From contig CAJUTV010000009.1 of the NCBI GenBank assembly GCA_910589305.1, positions 62,001 to 126,000 on the forward strand: 64,000 bases of DNA, read 5' to 3'. The translations under genes were made by a program, and so were the position numbers. Source of the stretch: an uncultured Lachnospira sp. GTDB lineage: Bacteria; Bacillota; Clostridia; Lachnospirales; Lachnospiraceae. Below the pieces are notes generated by a model, which was not told the DNA's origin, did no database searches, and saw only the letters and a list, made by a program, of their open reading frames with translations. Below, one piece after another: positions 44,441 through 52,824 of this stretch (within the stretch, counting starts at the first letter, position 1; each line of letters opens with the position of its first letter).

Positions 44441-46219
44441 CTAAATTTTTGTTGATATTAAATATAATAATTCTGAATTTAATGTTTTTAATTCATTGTG
44501 ATGCAATGGCTGCCCGCTTGTTATCAAAGCGTTGACATACAAAATTTTGCCTAATGCCTGAATGAGACGTGTATCAGTTATTGTAAGCATTTCTTCGATT
44601 AAAGAATTGTTGATATTTAGATAAACCGTAGCAATAACTTCCTTGCATTTATTTGAAATAAGTGAGGACAATGTATCTGAAAATATACCATAACTTGATT
44701 CTTTTGCTTGTTGGGCTTGGCGTATAAACTCAACATCATTATTCATATAATACAGTGCAGGCAAATCACTTGGATAGAATCGTTTAATATCTGCTTGACA
44801 GTCAAAAGGTTCTAATGCTTTATTGATTTCTTCTATCATAAAACGAGTCTCTATTTGTTCAACTGGTAAAAGTTCGTCCAATATCAGCTCAAAATCTTCT
44901 TCCATCATTGGGTTAATTGGAAGCTGATAGGTATTAGCCAGCTTGCGTATTAATTGTTCATCTGATGTATATCCTGTACATATAAGCAGTTGTTCCTGTT
45001 GAAAAAATACGGATTGCAGCTGTTTAAAGCGGGAGATATCGCTTATATAACTGGCAGCTTTTGCTGTTTTTAAATAAGCTCCAGTAACTGTGCCTTCCGA
45101 TGTTTCAAAAGTAAGATAATCAATAAACAATTCAAATAAATCATTGTCCCAAATAGCCATTGATTTAATTGCCGAAGAATGTATAAGAATAATTTTTTGC
45201 ATTAAATCAGGGTTATTTTTGCTGATTTTTTTAAAATATTGTTTGATAGGAAGGATAAACTCTTGTTGTGCTAATTCAAGTTCAAAATCTTCATAAAAAT
45301 TTTCGCGTGAGGCAGTAGGACGAAGTCCTGCTGTATTTAAACAGCATTTTAAAAAAAATGCCCAATCTGGAAGTAATGGCTGGGCAGATTCTGTAAGCAG
45401 CATATGTTTTAAATAAATTCGATGTTCTTTTTTTACAGAACTGCTTGTATGATAAGGCAGGATAAAAGCTGCGCCAGAAAGATGCGGTGTCTCAATAGGA
45501 ATCGCATCGAGGAAATTTTCATTAAAAAGCCATTCACCAAACGATAAAAGCTGTCGTTGTCCTAAATGAGTAAATTCTTGCGGCATATAGTTAATTGGTT
45601 TGGATAGACTATTAATATATACAGGAACAGGCAGTGTAAGTCCATAATATTGTACAAGGCTTTGTAATGTTTCAGAATTATAATATTTTTGACATTCATC
45701 TTTAGCATATAGTATAATTGTTGTGCCAGCATCTACAGTTTGTGTGCAGTCATCAAGAGAAAACGTTGTTGTTTCTTCAAGTGTATATGTACCATCTGGA
45801 AATCCTTTCCAAATATGTGCAGGACTGCCATCAATGGACTTTGAGTGAACTTCAATAACATCTGATATCATAAAACAAGAAAGCAATCCAATTCCAAAAC
45901 GTCCGATAAAATCTTCAGATTCATATTCATCTATTAAATTATGTTTAGAGGATTGTCCAATAATTGCAAGAAAATGGTGGATTTCTTTTTCGTTAAGCCC
46001 TGAACCATTATCTTTAAAAATGATTTTTCGATGTGGTTCTACTTTTATATGAATAACTCCATTATCCCAGTCTTTTTGTAAAAGTTTTCGTTGTGTTATA
46101 GCATCAACACCATTTTGTAATAATTCTCGTATAAAAACATCGGGTGTTTTATATAAATGATTTGATAAAATATCTAACATTCCTCCAAGATTTACCTGGA
46201 AATTAAAGGTGTTTTTCAT
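44441..46219 (-). CDS. HSP90 family protein, short form
   Basis: 592 residues from ATG 46219, with GGAGG 6 nt upstream. The N-terminal GHKL ATPase motifs are VFIRELLQNGVDAI (about 25), IIFKDNGSGLNEKEI (about 65) and GRFGIGLLSCFM (about 107). The rest matches the HSP90 layout only loosely and lacks an evident HtpG-length C-terminal dimer region. It is likely the 'HSP90 family protein' subgroup rather than canonical HtpG. It stands alone, divergent from pflA. Clients and conditions are unknown. Confidence 0.8.
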   Translation of the reverse strand: MKNTFNFQVNLGGMLDILSNHLYKTPDVFIRELLQNGVDAITQRKLLQKDWDNGVIHIKVEPHRKIIFKDNGSGLNEKEIHHFLAIIGQSSKHNLIDEYESEDFIGRFGIGLLSCFMISDVIEVHSKSIDGSPAHIWKGFPDGTYTLEETTTFSLDDCTQTVDAGTTIILYAKDECQKYYNSETLQSLVQYYGLTLPVPVYINSLSKPINYMPQEFTHLGQRQLLSFGEWLFNENFLDAIPIETPHLSGAAFILPYHTSSSVKKEHRIYLKHMLLTESAQPLLPDWAFFLKCCLNTAGLRPTASRENFYEDFELELAQQEFILPIKQYFKKISKNNPDLMQKIILIHSSAIKSMAIWDNDLFELFIDYLTFETSEGTVTGAYLKTAKAASYISDISRFKQLQSVFFQQEQLLICTGYTSDEQLIRKLANTYQLPINPMMEEDFELILDELLPVEQIETRFMIEEINKALEPFDCQADIKRFYPSDLPALYYMNNDVEFIRQAQQAKESSYGIFSDTLSSLISNKCKEVIATVYLNINNSLIEEMLTITDTRLIQALGKILYVNALITSGQPLHHNELKTLNSELLYLISTKI

Positions 46220-46405
46220 AATGAACCTCCGTTTTGAAGTGTAGCGTGTAAACTGCATAATAAAAATTGTGAATTTCTATCATTAAATCTAATATTCTTT
46301 GTGCGAAAAAATGATTAAAAGTTAAAATATTTTAAATAGTTTTTACACATATTCTTATTTTTTAAATTTATAATTTGTTATAAAATAGATAAAGATAATT
46401 TATAG

Positions 46406-46435
46406 TAGACAGTATATCACAAAAATTGGTATAAT
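46406..46435 (+). promoter_or_regulatory. Predicted pflA promoter
   Basis: TAGACA (46406-46411), 18 nt, and TATAAT (46430-46435) with a TGG extension in front. The leader contains GGCACTT/AAGTGTGCC as a bulged hairpin at about 46474-46501. Confidence 0.6.
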
Positions 46436-46550
46436 GTACAGGTACTTGTTTATACTAATATTTGCTCCTTGTGGCACTTATCAATAAGTTTTAAGTGTGC
46501 CAAGAGATATTGTTCATAGAAATAAAAGTTGTTTTAGAAAGGTAAAATAT

Positions 46551-47315
46551 ATGTCTAATATTAAGGGAATCATTCATTCTGTAGAAAGTTTCGGTTCGGT
46601 TGATGGACCGGGAGTGCGTTATATTATATTTTTACAGGGTTGTAAAATGCGATGTAAATATTGTCACAATCCAGATACATGGGCTTTAAAAGATAAAAAT
46701 GCTTATGAAGAAGCACCAGAAGATACGCTAAATAAAGCGTTAAGGTATAGAACTTATTGGAAAAATGATGGTGGTATTACAGTAAGTGGAGGAGAGGCTT
46801 TATTACAAATTGATTATGTTATAGAGTTGTTTCGATTGGCAAAAGAAAAAGGTGTTCATACGACGTTGGATACTTCTGGCGGACCTTTTACAAGAGAAGA
46901 GCCTTTTTTTAGCAAATTTCAAGAGTTGATGAAGTATACCGATTTATTTTTGTTGGATATAAAACATATAAATCGTCAAAAACATATTGACCTTACAATG
47001 AAGGATAATGCGAATATTCTTGATATGGCAACTTATCTTTCAGATAATGGCAAAGATATGTGGATAAGGCATGTGCTTGTGCCAGGTATTACAAATGATG
47101 AAGAAGATTTGAAAAAGCTTTCAGAGTTTGTAAAAGGACTAAAAACAGTACGCCGCTTTGAAGTTTTGCCATATCATACATTAGGTGTTTTTAAGTGGAA
47201 ACAATTAGGTATTGAATATACTTTAGATGATGTAAAGTCGCCAACAGATGAAGAAATAAAGGTTGCCAATGATTTGCTTCACACAGCAGATTATGATATA
47301 ATAACCACAGCATAG
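46551..47315 (+). CDS. pflA: Pyruvate formate-lyase-activating enzyme
   Basis: 254 residues from ATG 46551 (AGAAAGG 7 nt upstream). The radical SAM signature CKMRCKYCHNPDTW (about 30-43, CxxxCxxC), preceded by ESFGSVDGPGVRYIIFLQGC, is diagnostic of PFL activases, which install the glycyl radical on pyruvate formate-lyase. SGGEALLQ (about 80) and IRHVLVPGITNDEEDL follow. No pfl gene or other glycyl-radical enzyme is adjacent, so its substrate enzyme is encoded elsewhere; activation of another glycyl-radical enzyme is possible. Confidence 0.92.
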   Translation: MSNIKGIIHSVESFGSVDGPGVRYIIFLQGCKMRCKYCHNPDTWALKDKNAYEEAPEDTLNKALRYRTYWKNDGGITVSGGEALLQIDYVIELFRLAKEKGVHTTLDTSGGPFTREEPFFSKFQELMKYTDLFLLDIKHINRQKHIDLTMKDNANILDMATYLSDNGKDMWIRHVLVPGITNDEEDLKKLSEFVKGLKTVRRFEVLPYHTLGVFKWKQLGIEYTLDDVKSPTDEEIKVANDLLHTADYDIITTA

Positions 47316-47375
47316 CTGTGATATCATCTTACTATGTATGAAATTATAGTATAATAGCCACAGCTATGCTGTGGC
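47305..47375 (+). other. Paired inverted repeats at the end of pflA
   Basis: CCACAGCATAGCTGTG (47305-47320), which contains the pflA stop codon, is the exact complement of CACAGCTATGCTGTGG (47359-47374). Each can also fold on itself. It is either a terminator lacking a strong T-tract or an RNA switch. Confidence 0.5.
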
Positions 47376-47462
47376 ATTTGTTATGATGTTAGTGTGTCGT
47401 GTTATTTTTTTATATTAGTTTGCACAAAGTAATGGTATAAGTATTTTAATAAAGGCGGAGAT

Positions 47463-49286
47463 ATGGTATATAATAGTGATTTGTTTTGTAAAAAATGTGC
47501 TCAACAAATTATCGTTCCAGAGGTAGTTCAAGAAGATTTGCTTAGTATTATAGAAGAAAAGTTAAAAAAGGCAGGATTTTATTATCGAGTGGCATATCGG
47601 GTAAAGTCGGTTGATTCTATAGTAGATAAGCTTCAGCGCAAAGAGTATCGAAAAAGGGCATCGGATAATGAAGATAAGAAGATGCAGGATTTAATTGGGA
47701 TTAGAATTATTCTCTATTTTGAAGATGATGTATCTATATGTAGAAATCTATTAGATACATTATTTATAGAGCCTGGAATTTGGGAAACAACAGAAGCAAA
47801 TGAATATGAATTTAGGGCAATGAAAGTAAATGGTATATTTAAGCTGCCTGGTTATCTTGCTAAAACTATTGTAAATCCGTTATTAAAAGACTATATTGAT
47901 GATACATTTGAAGTCCAAGTGCGGACGAACTCTTTTGAAGGGTGGCATGAGATAGAACATGATTTGCGCTACAAAGGTTCTGCTTTTGGAGATGGCAATG
48001 AACATTTGGCAAGAAAGATGAATAGCATTTTAGCAACATTGGAATTATGTGATGACTCTTTAGTAAATTTAATTGAAGATTTAGGACATCAGCATTATAA
48101 AGACCATAATTGGTCGGATATGATTCGATGTCATTATCGTTTAAAACTTAACAATGAAGATATCAACCCTGAAATTGCAAATATACTAGATAATAATATC
48201 AATCTTGCAAAGGCATTTTATAAATTTAGCAGAGCGAAAGCAATAACAAAGTTATGGAATAATACATCGGATAGACCGCCAAATCTTTCAGTAAATTATA
48301 TTATTTACATTGTTAATACGATTGGACCATGTAATGATAAAATTTCGGAAGCCTTTTTTAATATAGAAGGAAAATTAGGCACAGATGATTTTAACAATAA
48401 ACGAAAAAAATTTGAACCATTTAAAAGATTGGGGACATATACTGTATTTAAGGCAGAAACTTATTTAGATACAAGCAATGTGACCGAAATGGATGCATTT
48501 AAAAAGGCTTCAGGATATATATATGCTTGGATTAAATCAAGATATAATGAAGCCTTAGATGGACTTCCTGAATATGTCAATAATTATTCGGGGAATGAAC
48601 CTGGATATTCTGTAGAGATTGTATATGATGAACAAGATATGTATTTTGCCCAAGAATCAACACATATTGATGCAAAAATTGCCAATAGAATATGGGTATC
48701 AAAAGCTTTTTTAAAGAAAACATCAGATGGTATACAGTTTGTTGTTTCTAATGTATATGCAGAGCCTAAGGAAAGATATCGAGATACTGACAATGTTTTA
48801 TTTTCAAGACCTAATTTTTATGGTGAAATTGCAGACAATATAGGTATTTGTGACTGTGAACGGTTAAAAGAAAATGTAAAATGTATTACAGATAATAATT
48901 ATGATGAGTTTGTAAATTTGATACATAATGCAAACAGACGTTTTCCTGTGATTTTATTTATAGGGAGCAAAGAGAAATGGCTTGATAAGTTTGATATTGG
49001 TTATTTTTCATATCTTGTGGGATATTATGCTCATATACGAATTATTGAAGACTTGTCTTGTCAAGAACGATTTGCTATGCAGTATCATTTGGATATGAAT
49101 CGGTATCAAGATTCAATAACCGTATTATATGCAGGAGAGGAACCGCAAACAAGTTATGGTTCTGATATTATGGATACAACGTTTGAAGTTATTAAATTAG
49201 AGCAAAAAAAATATTGGAATGAGAACGGATGCAGAGCATATAGAAGACGATTAGTTGCAGATATTCGAGAAAATAATATAAAATAA
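47463..49286 (+). CDS. RelA/SpoT-domain protein with uncharacterised C-terminal region
   Basis: 607 residues. The first ~190 form a RelA/SpoT nucleotidyltransferase domain: YRVKSVDSIVDKLQRKEY (about 46), LIGIRIILYFEDD (about 78) and EVQVRTNSFEGWHEIEHDLRYK (about 152), keeping the catalytic Arg, Lys, Asp and Glu positions. There is no HD hydrolase, TGS or ACT domain, so it is not housekeeping Rel. About 400 residues follow that I do not recognise, with AFKKASGYIYAWIKSRYN, SRPNFYGEIADNIG and FPVILFIGSKEKWLDKFD. It could be a small-alarmone synthetase, a tRNA-modifying toxSAS-type toxin or a phage-defence sensor. AGGCGG precedes ATG 47463. An antitoxin-toxin pair follows 18 bp later. Confidence 0.75.
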   Translation: MVYNSDLFCKKCAQQIIVPEVVQEDLLSIIEEKLKKAGFYYRVAYRVKSVDSIVDKLQRKEYRKRASDNEDKKMQDLIGIRIILYFEDDVSICRNLLDTLFIEPGIWETTEANEYEFRAMKVNGIFKLPGYLAKTIVNPLLKDYIDDTFEVQVRTNSFEGWHEIEHDLRYKGSAFGDGNEHLARKMNSILATLELCDDSLVNLIEDLGHQHYKDHNWSDMIRCHYRLKLNNEDINPEIANILDNNINLAKAFYKFSRAKAITKLWNNTSDRPPNLSVNYIIYIVNTIGPCNDKISEAFFNIEGKLGTDDFNNKRKKFEPFKRLGTYTVFKAETYLDTSNVTEMDAFKKASGYIYAWIKSRYNEALDGLPEYVNNYSGNEPGYSVEIVYDEQDMYFAQESTHIDAKIANRIWVSKAFLKKTSDGIQFVVSNVYAEPKERYRDTDNVLFSRPNFYGEIADNIGICDCERLKENVKCITDNNYDEFVNLIHNANRRFPVILFIGSKEKWLDKFDIGYFSYLVGYYAHIRIIEDLSCQERFAMQYHLDMNRYQDSITVLYAGEEPQTSYGSDIMDTTFEVIKLEQKKYWNENGCRAYRRRLVADIRENNIK

Positions 49287-49304
49287 TAAGAATGGGGGAT
49301 TTAT

Positions 49305-49562
49305 ATGGAAATTACAAAATTGTCAGACAAAGGACAAATAACTCTTCCTATATCTATAAGAAAAAAATTACAATTAAAAGCAGGAGATAAAGTTGTAATT
49401 CTTGAAGAAAATGGTAGGTTTTATATGGAAAATTCTGCGCTTATGGCATTTAGTAAAGTTGCTAATGATTTTAAAGGTGCTGCAATTGAGGCAGGTTTTA
49501 ATTCTGAAGATGAAATGCAAGATTATATGCAAGAAATTCGTAAAGAAGTAAGGGGGTATTAA
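49305..49562 (+). CDS. AbrB/MazE-type antitoxin
   Basis: 85 residues. ITKLSDKGQITLPISIRKKLQ followed by GDKVVILEENGRFYM is a SpoVT/AbrB swapped-hairpin DNA-binding domain. The C-terminal ~40 residues (VANDFKGAAIEAGFNSEDEM) are an acidic toxin-binding tail. GGGGG lies 7 nt before ATG 49305. It precedes the PIN-domain gene by 3 bp, so the pair is a type II toxin-antitoxin module that probably represses its own promoter. Confidence 0.85.
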   Translation: MEITKLSDKGQITLPISIRKKLQLKAGDKVVILEENGRFYMENSALMAFSKVANDFKGAAIEAGFNSEDEMQDYMQEIRKEVRGY

Positions 49563-49565
49563 TTA

Positions 49566-49970
49566 TTGAGAGTAATGTTAGATACAAATATTTTAGTTTC
49601 AATAATTTTCTTTCCTTCAGATATTACCAAACAATTGACAAAGCAATTAGCTATTTATCATAAAATTATTTTATGTGATTATGTAATTGAAGAATTAAGA
49701 TTAGTTACACAGCGAAAATTTCCTAAAAAAATAAATTCATTAAATCAATTTTTTATTGAATTACCTTTTGATATGGTTTATTCTCCAAGAAATTTAAGTT
49801 CAGAAAGTTTAAATATGATGAGGGATATAAAAGATTCTCCCATATTAGTAACAGCAATTATAGAAAATGTGGATATATTTATTACAGGAGATAAAGACTT
49901 TCATGTTTTAGATATTGAACAGCCTGAAATAATGACAATGGTTGATTTTTTAGAAAAATATAACAATTAA
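49566..49970 (+). CDS. PIN-domain toxin (putative TA toxin, PIN family)
   Basis: 134 residues from TTG 49566 (AGGGGG 10 nt upstream); ATG 49575 would remove only three residues. PIN nuclease acidic residues are visible in VMLDTNILVS (Asp, about 5), YVIEELRLVT (Glu, about 42) and ITGDKDFHVL (Asp cluster, about 106). PIN toxins cleave RNA, often tRNA, with Mg2+. The partner AbrB-type antitoxin is immediately upstream. Confidence 0.85.
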   Translation: MRVMLDTNILVSIIFFPSDITKQLTKQLAIYHKIILCDYVIEELRLVTQRKFPKKINSLNQFFIELPFDMVYSPRNLSSESLNMMRDIKDSPILVTAIIENVDIFITGDKDFHVLDIEQPEIMTMVDFLEKYNN

Positions 49971-49985
49971 GAAATGAGGATAAAA

Positions 49986-51638
49986 ATGAATTACAATAAA
50001 TTAGCAGATATGTTATTTCCTAATGTAACAAATACACCTGAATTTTATGAAACGAAGTTTGCTAAGCGAAAACTTCCAAACAATGCACAGGTAACACGTA
50101 TGGCGCCAAGTCCTACAGGATTTATTCACTTAGGCAATCTTTACAGCGCGTTGGCAGATGAGCGAATTGCTCATAAAAATGGAGGTGTATTTTATTTACG
50201 AATTGAAGATACCGATGAAAAGCGTAAAGTAGATGGTGCTGTTGAATTAATTATTGATACTTTAAGATATTTTGATATTGAATTTGACGAGGGTGCTGGC
50301 TTTGAGGAAAATGAGGAAACAAACGCGTATGGACCTTATTTTCAGAGACAGAGAGTAGATATATATCACGCCTATGCAAAAAGTTTAGTTGCAAAAGGAC
50401 TAGCTTATCCTTGTTTTTGCACAGAAGAAGAACTTGACCGTGTAAGAAAAGAGCAGGAAGAACAAAAAGAACTAACAGGTTATTATGGAAAGTATGCGAC
50501 TTGCCGTAATTTAACGATAGAAGAAATTGAGGCAAATCTTTTGGCAGGTAAATCATATGTTTTAAGATTGCGTTCACAGGGAAATCCAGAAAAAGAAATT
50601 ACATTTGTAGATTCTATAAAAGGTGAAATAAAATTGCCTGAAAATATCCATGACATTGTGCTTTTAAAAAGAGATGGGATTCCTACGTATCATTTTGCAC
50701 ATGCCATTGACGACCATTTGATGCGAACAACAGTTGTTGTAAGAGGCGGGGAATGGCTTGCATCAGCTCCCATTCACTATGAACTTTTCCATCTTCTTGG
50801 ATTTAAGATGCCAAAATATGCACATACAGCACATTTAATGAAAATTGATGAAGAGACAGGCGGTAAAAGAAAATTATCAAAGAGAAAAGACCCTGAATTA
50901 TCATTAGATTATTATAAGAAGGATGGATATCATCCTTATTGTATGAAAGTATATTTGATGACTTTATTAAATTCTAATTTTGAGGAATGGCATGAAAAAT
51001 TTGCAGATAAGGATATTAATGAATTTCCATTTTCGATTGATAAGATGAATCAATCAGGTGCTCTTTTTGATAAGGATAAACTGCACAATATCTGTAAAAA
51101 TGAATTGTCAAAACTTTCTGAAAATGAATTGTATGATTTCTTATATCAATGGGCAAGTGATTATGAACCTGAAAATAAAGAAATTTGGTTTGCAGATAAA
51201 GAAAAAATATTGAGTATTTTAAGGCTTTATATGGGCGTTGGCATGAAGAGAAGAAGAAAAGACCTTATGTATGCAAAACAGATATTTGAATTATTTTCAT
51301 ACTTTTTTGATGGTTCAAAAGCAGATGAAAAGGATTCATTTAAGTTCGATACAGATGAAGTTCACGCAATTCTTACGAAATATCTTGAATCATATAATCA
51401 TGCGGATGACAATAGTACATGGTTTAATAAGTTAAAAGAGATTGCAGATTCCTTAGGATATGCATCCGATATGAAAGCATATAAAGCAGCTCCTGAAACA
51501 TTTAAAGGGAATGTGTCTGATGTGGCGGAGGTTATAAGAATAGCCGTTACAGGGCGTGCAAATACACCGGATTTATGGACAATTGTTCATATTATGGGGG
51601 AGGCACAGATGAGAGAACGAATTGAGGCTGTACTTTGA
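49986..51638 (+). CDS. gltX: Glutamate--tRNA ligase
   Basis: 550 residues from ATG 49986 (AATGAGGA about 8 nt upstream, resembling the end of the SD-bearing leader repeat). Class I synthetase motifs are MAPSPTGFIHLGNLYSAL (HIGH motif, about 40) and KRKLSKRKDPELS (KMSKS-type, about 300). YFQRQRVDIYHAYAK and PCFCTEEELD are typical of GluRS/GlnRS. It charges tRNA-Glu and, in bacteria lacking GlnRS, tRNA-Gln. The sequence is the long Clostridia form. Confidence 0.92.
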   Translation: MNYNKLADMLFPNVTNTPEFYETKFAKRKLPNNAQVTRMAPSPTGFIHLGNLYSALADERIAHKNGGVFYLRIEDTDEKRKVDGAVELIIDTLRYFDIEFDEGAGFEENEETNAYGPYFQRQRVDIYHAYAKSLVAKGLAYPCFCTEEELDRVRKEQEEQKELTGYYGKYATCRNLTIEEIEANLLAGKSYVLRLRSQGNPEKEITFVDSIKGEIKLPENIHDIVLLKRDGIPTYHFAHAIDDHLMRTTVVVRGGEWLASAPIHYELFHLLGFKMPKYAHTAHLMKIDEETGGKRKLSKRKDPELSLDYYKKDGYHPYCMKVYLMTLLNSNFEEWHEKFADKDINEFPFSIDKMNQSGALFDKDKLHNICKNELSKLSENELYDFLYQWASDYEPENKEIWFADKEKILSILRLYMGVGMKRRRKDLMYAKQIFELFSYFFDGSKADEKDSFKFDTDEVHAILTKYLESYNHADDNSTWFNKLKEIADSLGYASDMKAYKAAPETFKGNVSDVAEVIRIAVTGRANTPDLWTIVHIMGEAQMRERIEAVL

Positions 51639-51648
51639 CATAAAAAAA

Positions 51649-51766
51649 TATAGCCAACAACCACCTAAATTAATTAAGAGGGGGATAAAAAAGGTGGTCG
51701 CTGCTATATACCAAAAAATGAGAGGTTGTTATAATTATTGTTGCAGGTGGAGCAACAGTAATTATA
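51649..51766 (+). ncRNA. Candidate structured RNA after gltX
   Basis: TATAGC (51649-51654) pairs with GCTATA (51703-51708) around an inner stem ACCACCT/AGGTGGT (51660-51666, 51692-51698). AACAACC (51656-51662) can instead pair with GGTTGTT (51724-51730), so the folds exclude each other. A 14-bp hairpin with one G-U pair follows at 51731-51765. No strong T-run follows, so it is not a plain terminator. The class is unknown. The remaining bases to 51953 are AT-rich. Confidence 0.4.
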
Positions 51767-51953
51767 TAATGTGATAAACTGTATATATAACAATAATATA
51801 ACAATTTATTACATTAAACAGAATATAGCACTGCATGATTATAAAAACTACTGATTTTTACGCTTTATTTTAATATTTTACAGAAATATGGCTATTTTTG
51901 ATTATTAATAGGCTGTGGTAATATGTTTATATCCTTTGACGTTAGGAGGTCTT

Positions 51954-52808
51954 ATGGAACAAGGCACAGATAATGATTATATATATGACATTAGTATAGA
52001 AAGACCAATTGGTACATCGCATCCAGAACATCCATCAATTGTATATTCGGTTAATTATGGATATGTAGATGGTGTAGAGGCTGCTAATGGAGGAAGACAA
52101 GGTGCATATATTGTTGGAGTAGATACACCTGTTGATAGATTTGCTGGAAAAAAAATAGCAATTATTCATCGTGTTGGAGATGATGAACAATGGGTAATTG
52201 CTCCTGAAAATATGCCATTTAATAAGCAGCAAATTGAAGAGATGGTTTATTTTGCAGAACAACTATTTGACAGTAATATTGAGATGCTTAATGAAGAAAT
52301 GTGGGATGCATATGATAGACAGGGAAATGGGCTAGGTTATCAAATTCCAAGAAGTATGGCAAAATCCTTAAATGAAGGTGTTTATCATATTGTTGTTAAT
52401 GTCTATGTATTAAGAAGTGATGGGTGTATTTTGACAACACAGAGGTCAAGAAATAAGACATATCCATTAAAATGGGAGATAACAGGAGGGTCGATACTTT
52501 CTGGTGAGACACCTATTGAAGGGGCAAAACGTGAATTGTTTGAAGAGACAGGTATTCAAGCGGATATAAAAGATTTAATTGAATTATATTGTTATGTTGA
52601 TGATATAAGACACTGTATTTATCATACATATTTAGTTCATATTTCAACAACAACACAAATTCATCTTCAAATTGGAGAAACAATGGATTATACTTTTTTA
52701 AGTTTAAACGATTTTATTAAATTGGTTGAATCAGACCGATTTGTTCCTTCAGAGAAGGGACGATTTAAGTTGTTTAAAAATTCAATAATAGCAGCACTGG
52801 ATACATAG
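51954..52808 (+). CDS. Inorganic-pyrophosphatase-like domain fused to Nudix hydrolase
   Basis: 284 residues from ATG 51954 (AGGAGG 4 nt upstream). Residues 1 to about 115 resemble the short Clostridial inorganic pyrophosphatase-like domain: DISIERPIGTSHPEHPSIVY, VNYGYVDG and AYIVGVDTPVDRF. Residues ~135-275 are a Nudix domain with a complete box GSILSGE-x7-RELFEETGI. Nudix enzymes cleave nucleoside diphosphates linked to another group; a pyrophosphatase-type partner in the same chain would act on the released products (inference). The ThiE-HAD gene starts 16 bp later, so the two are probably co-transcribed. Confidence 0.8.
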   Translation: MEQGTDNDYIYDISIERPIGTSHPEHPSIVYSVNYGYVDGVEAANGGRQGAYIVGVDTPVDRFAGKKIAIIHRVGDDEQWVIAPENMPFNKQQIEEMVYFAEQLFDSNIEMLNEEMWDAYDRQGNGLGYQIPRSMAKSLNEGVYHIVVNVYVLRSDGCILTTQRSRNKTYPLKWEITGGSILSGETPIEGAKRELFEETGIQADIKDLIELYCYVDDIRHCIYHTYLVHISTTTQIHLQIGETMDYTFLSLNDFIKLVESDRFVPSEKGRFKLFKNSIIAALDT

Positions 52809-52824
52809 TAAATGGAGGATTATT

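Noticed and set aside
51718..51774. Cysteine-rich 18-codon ORF after gltX
   Set aside because: No ribosome-binding site nearby, and the bases are better explained by strong RNA pairing.
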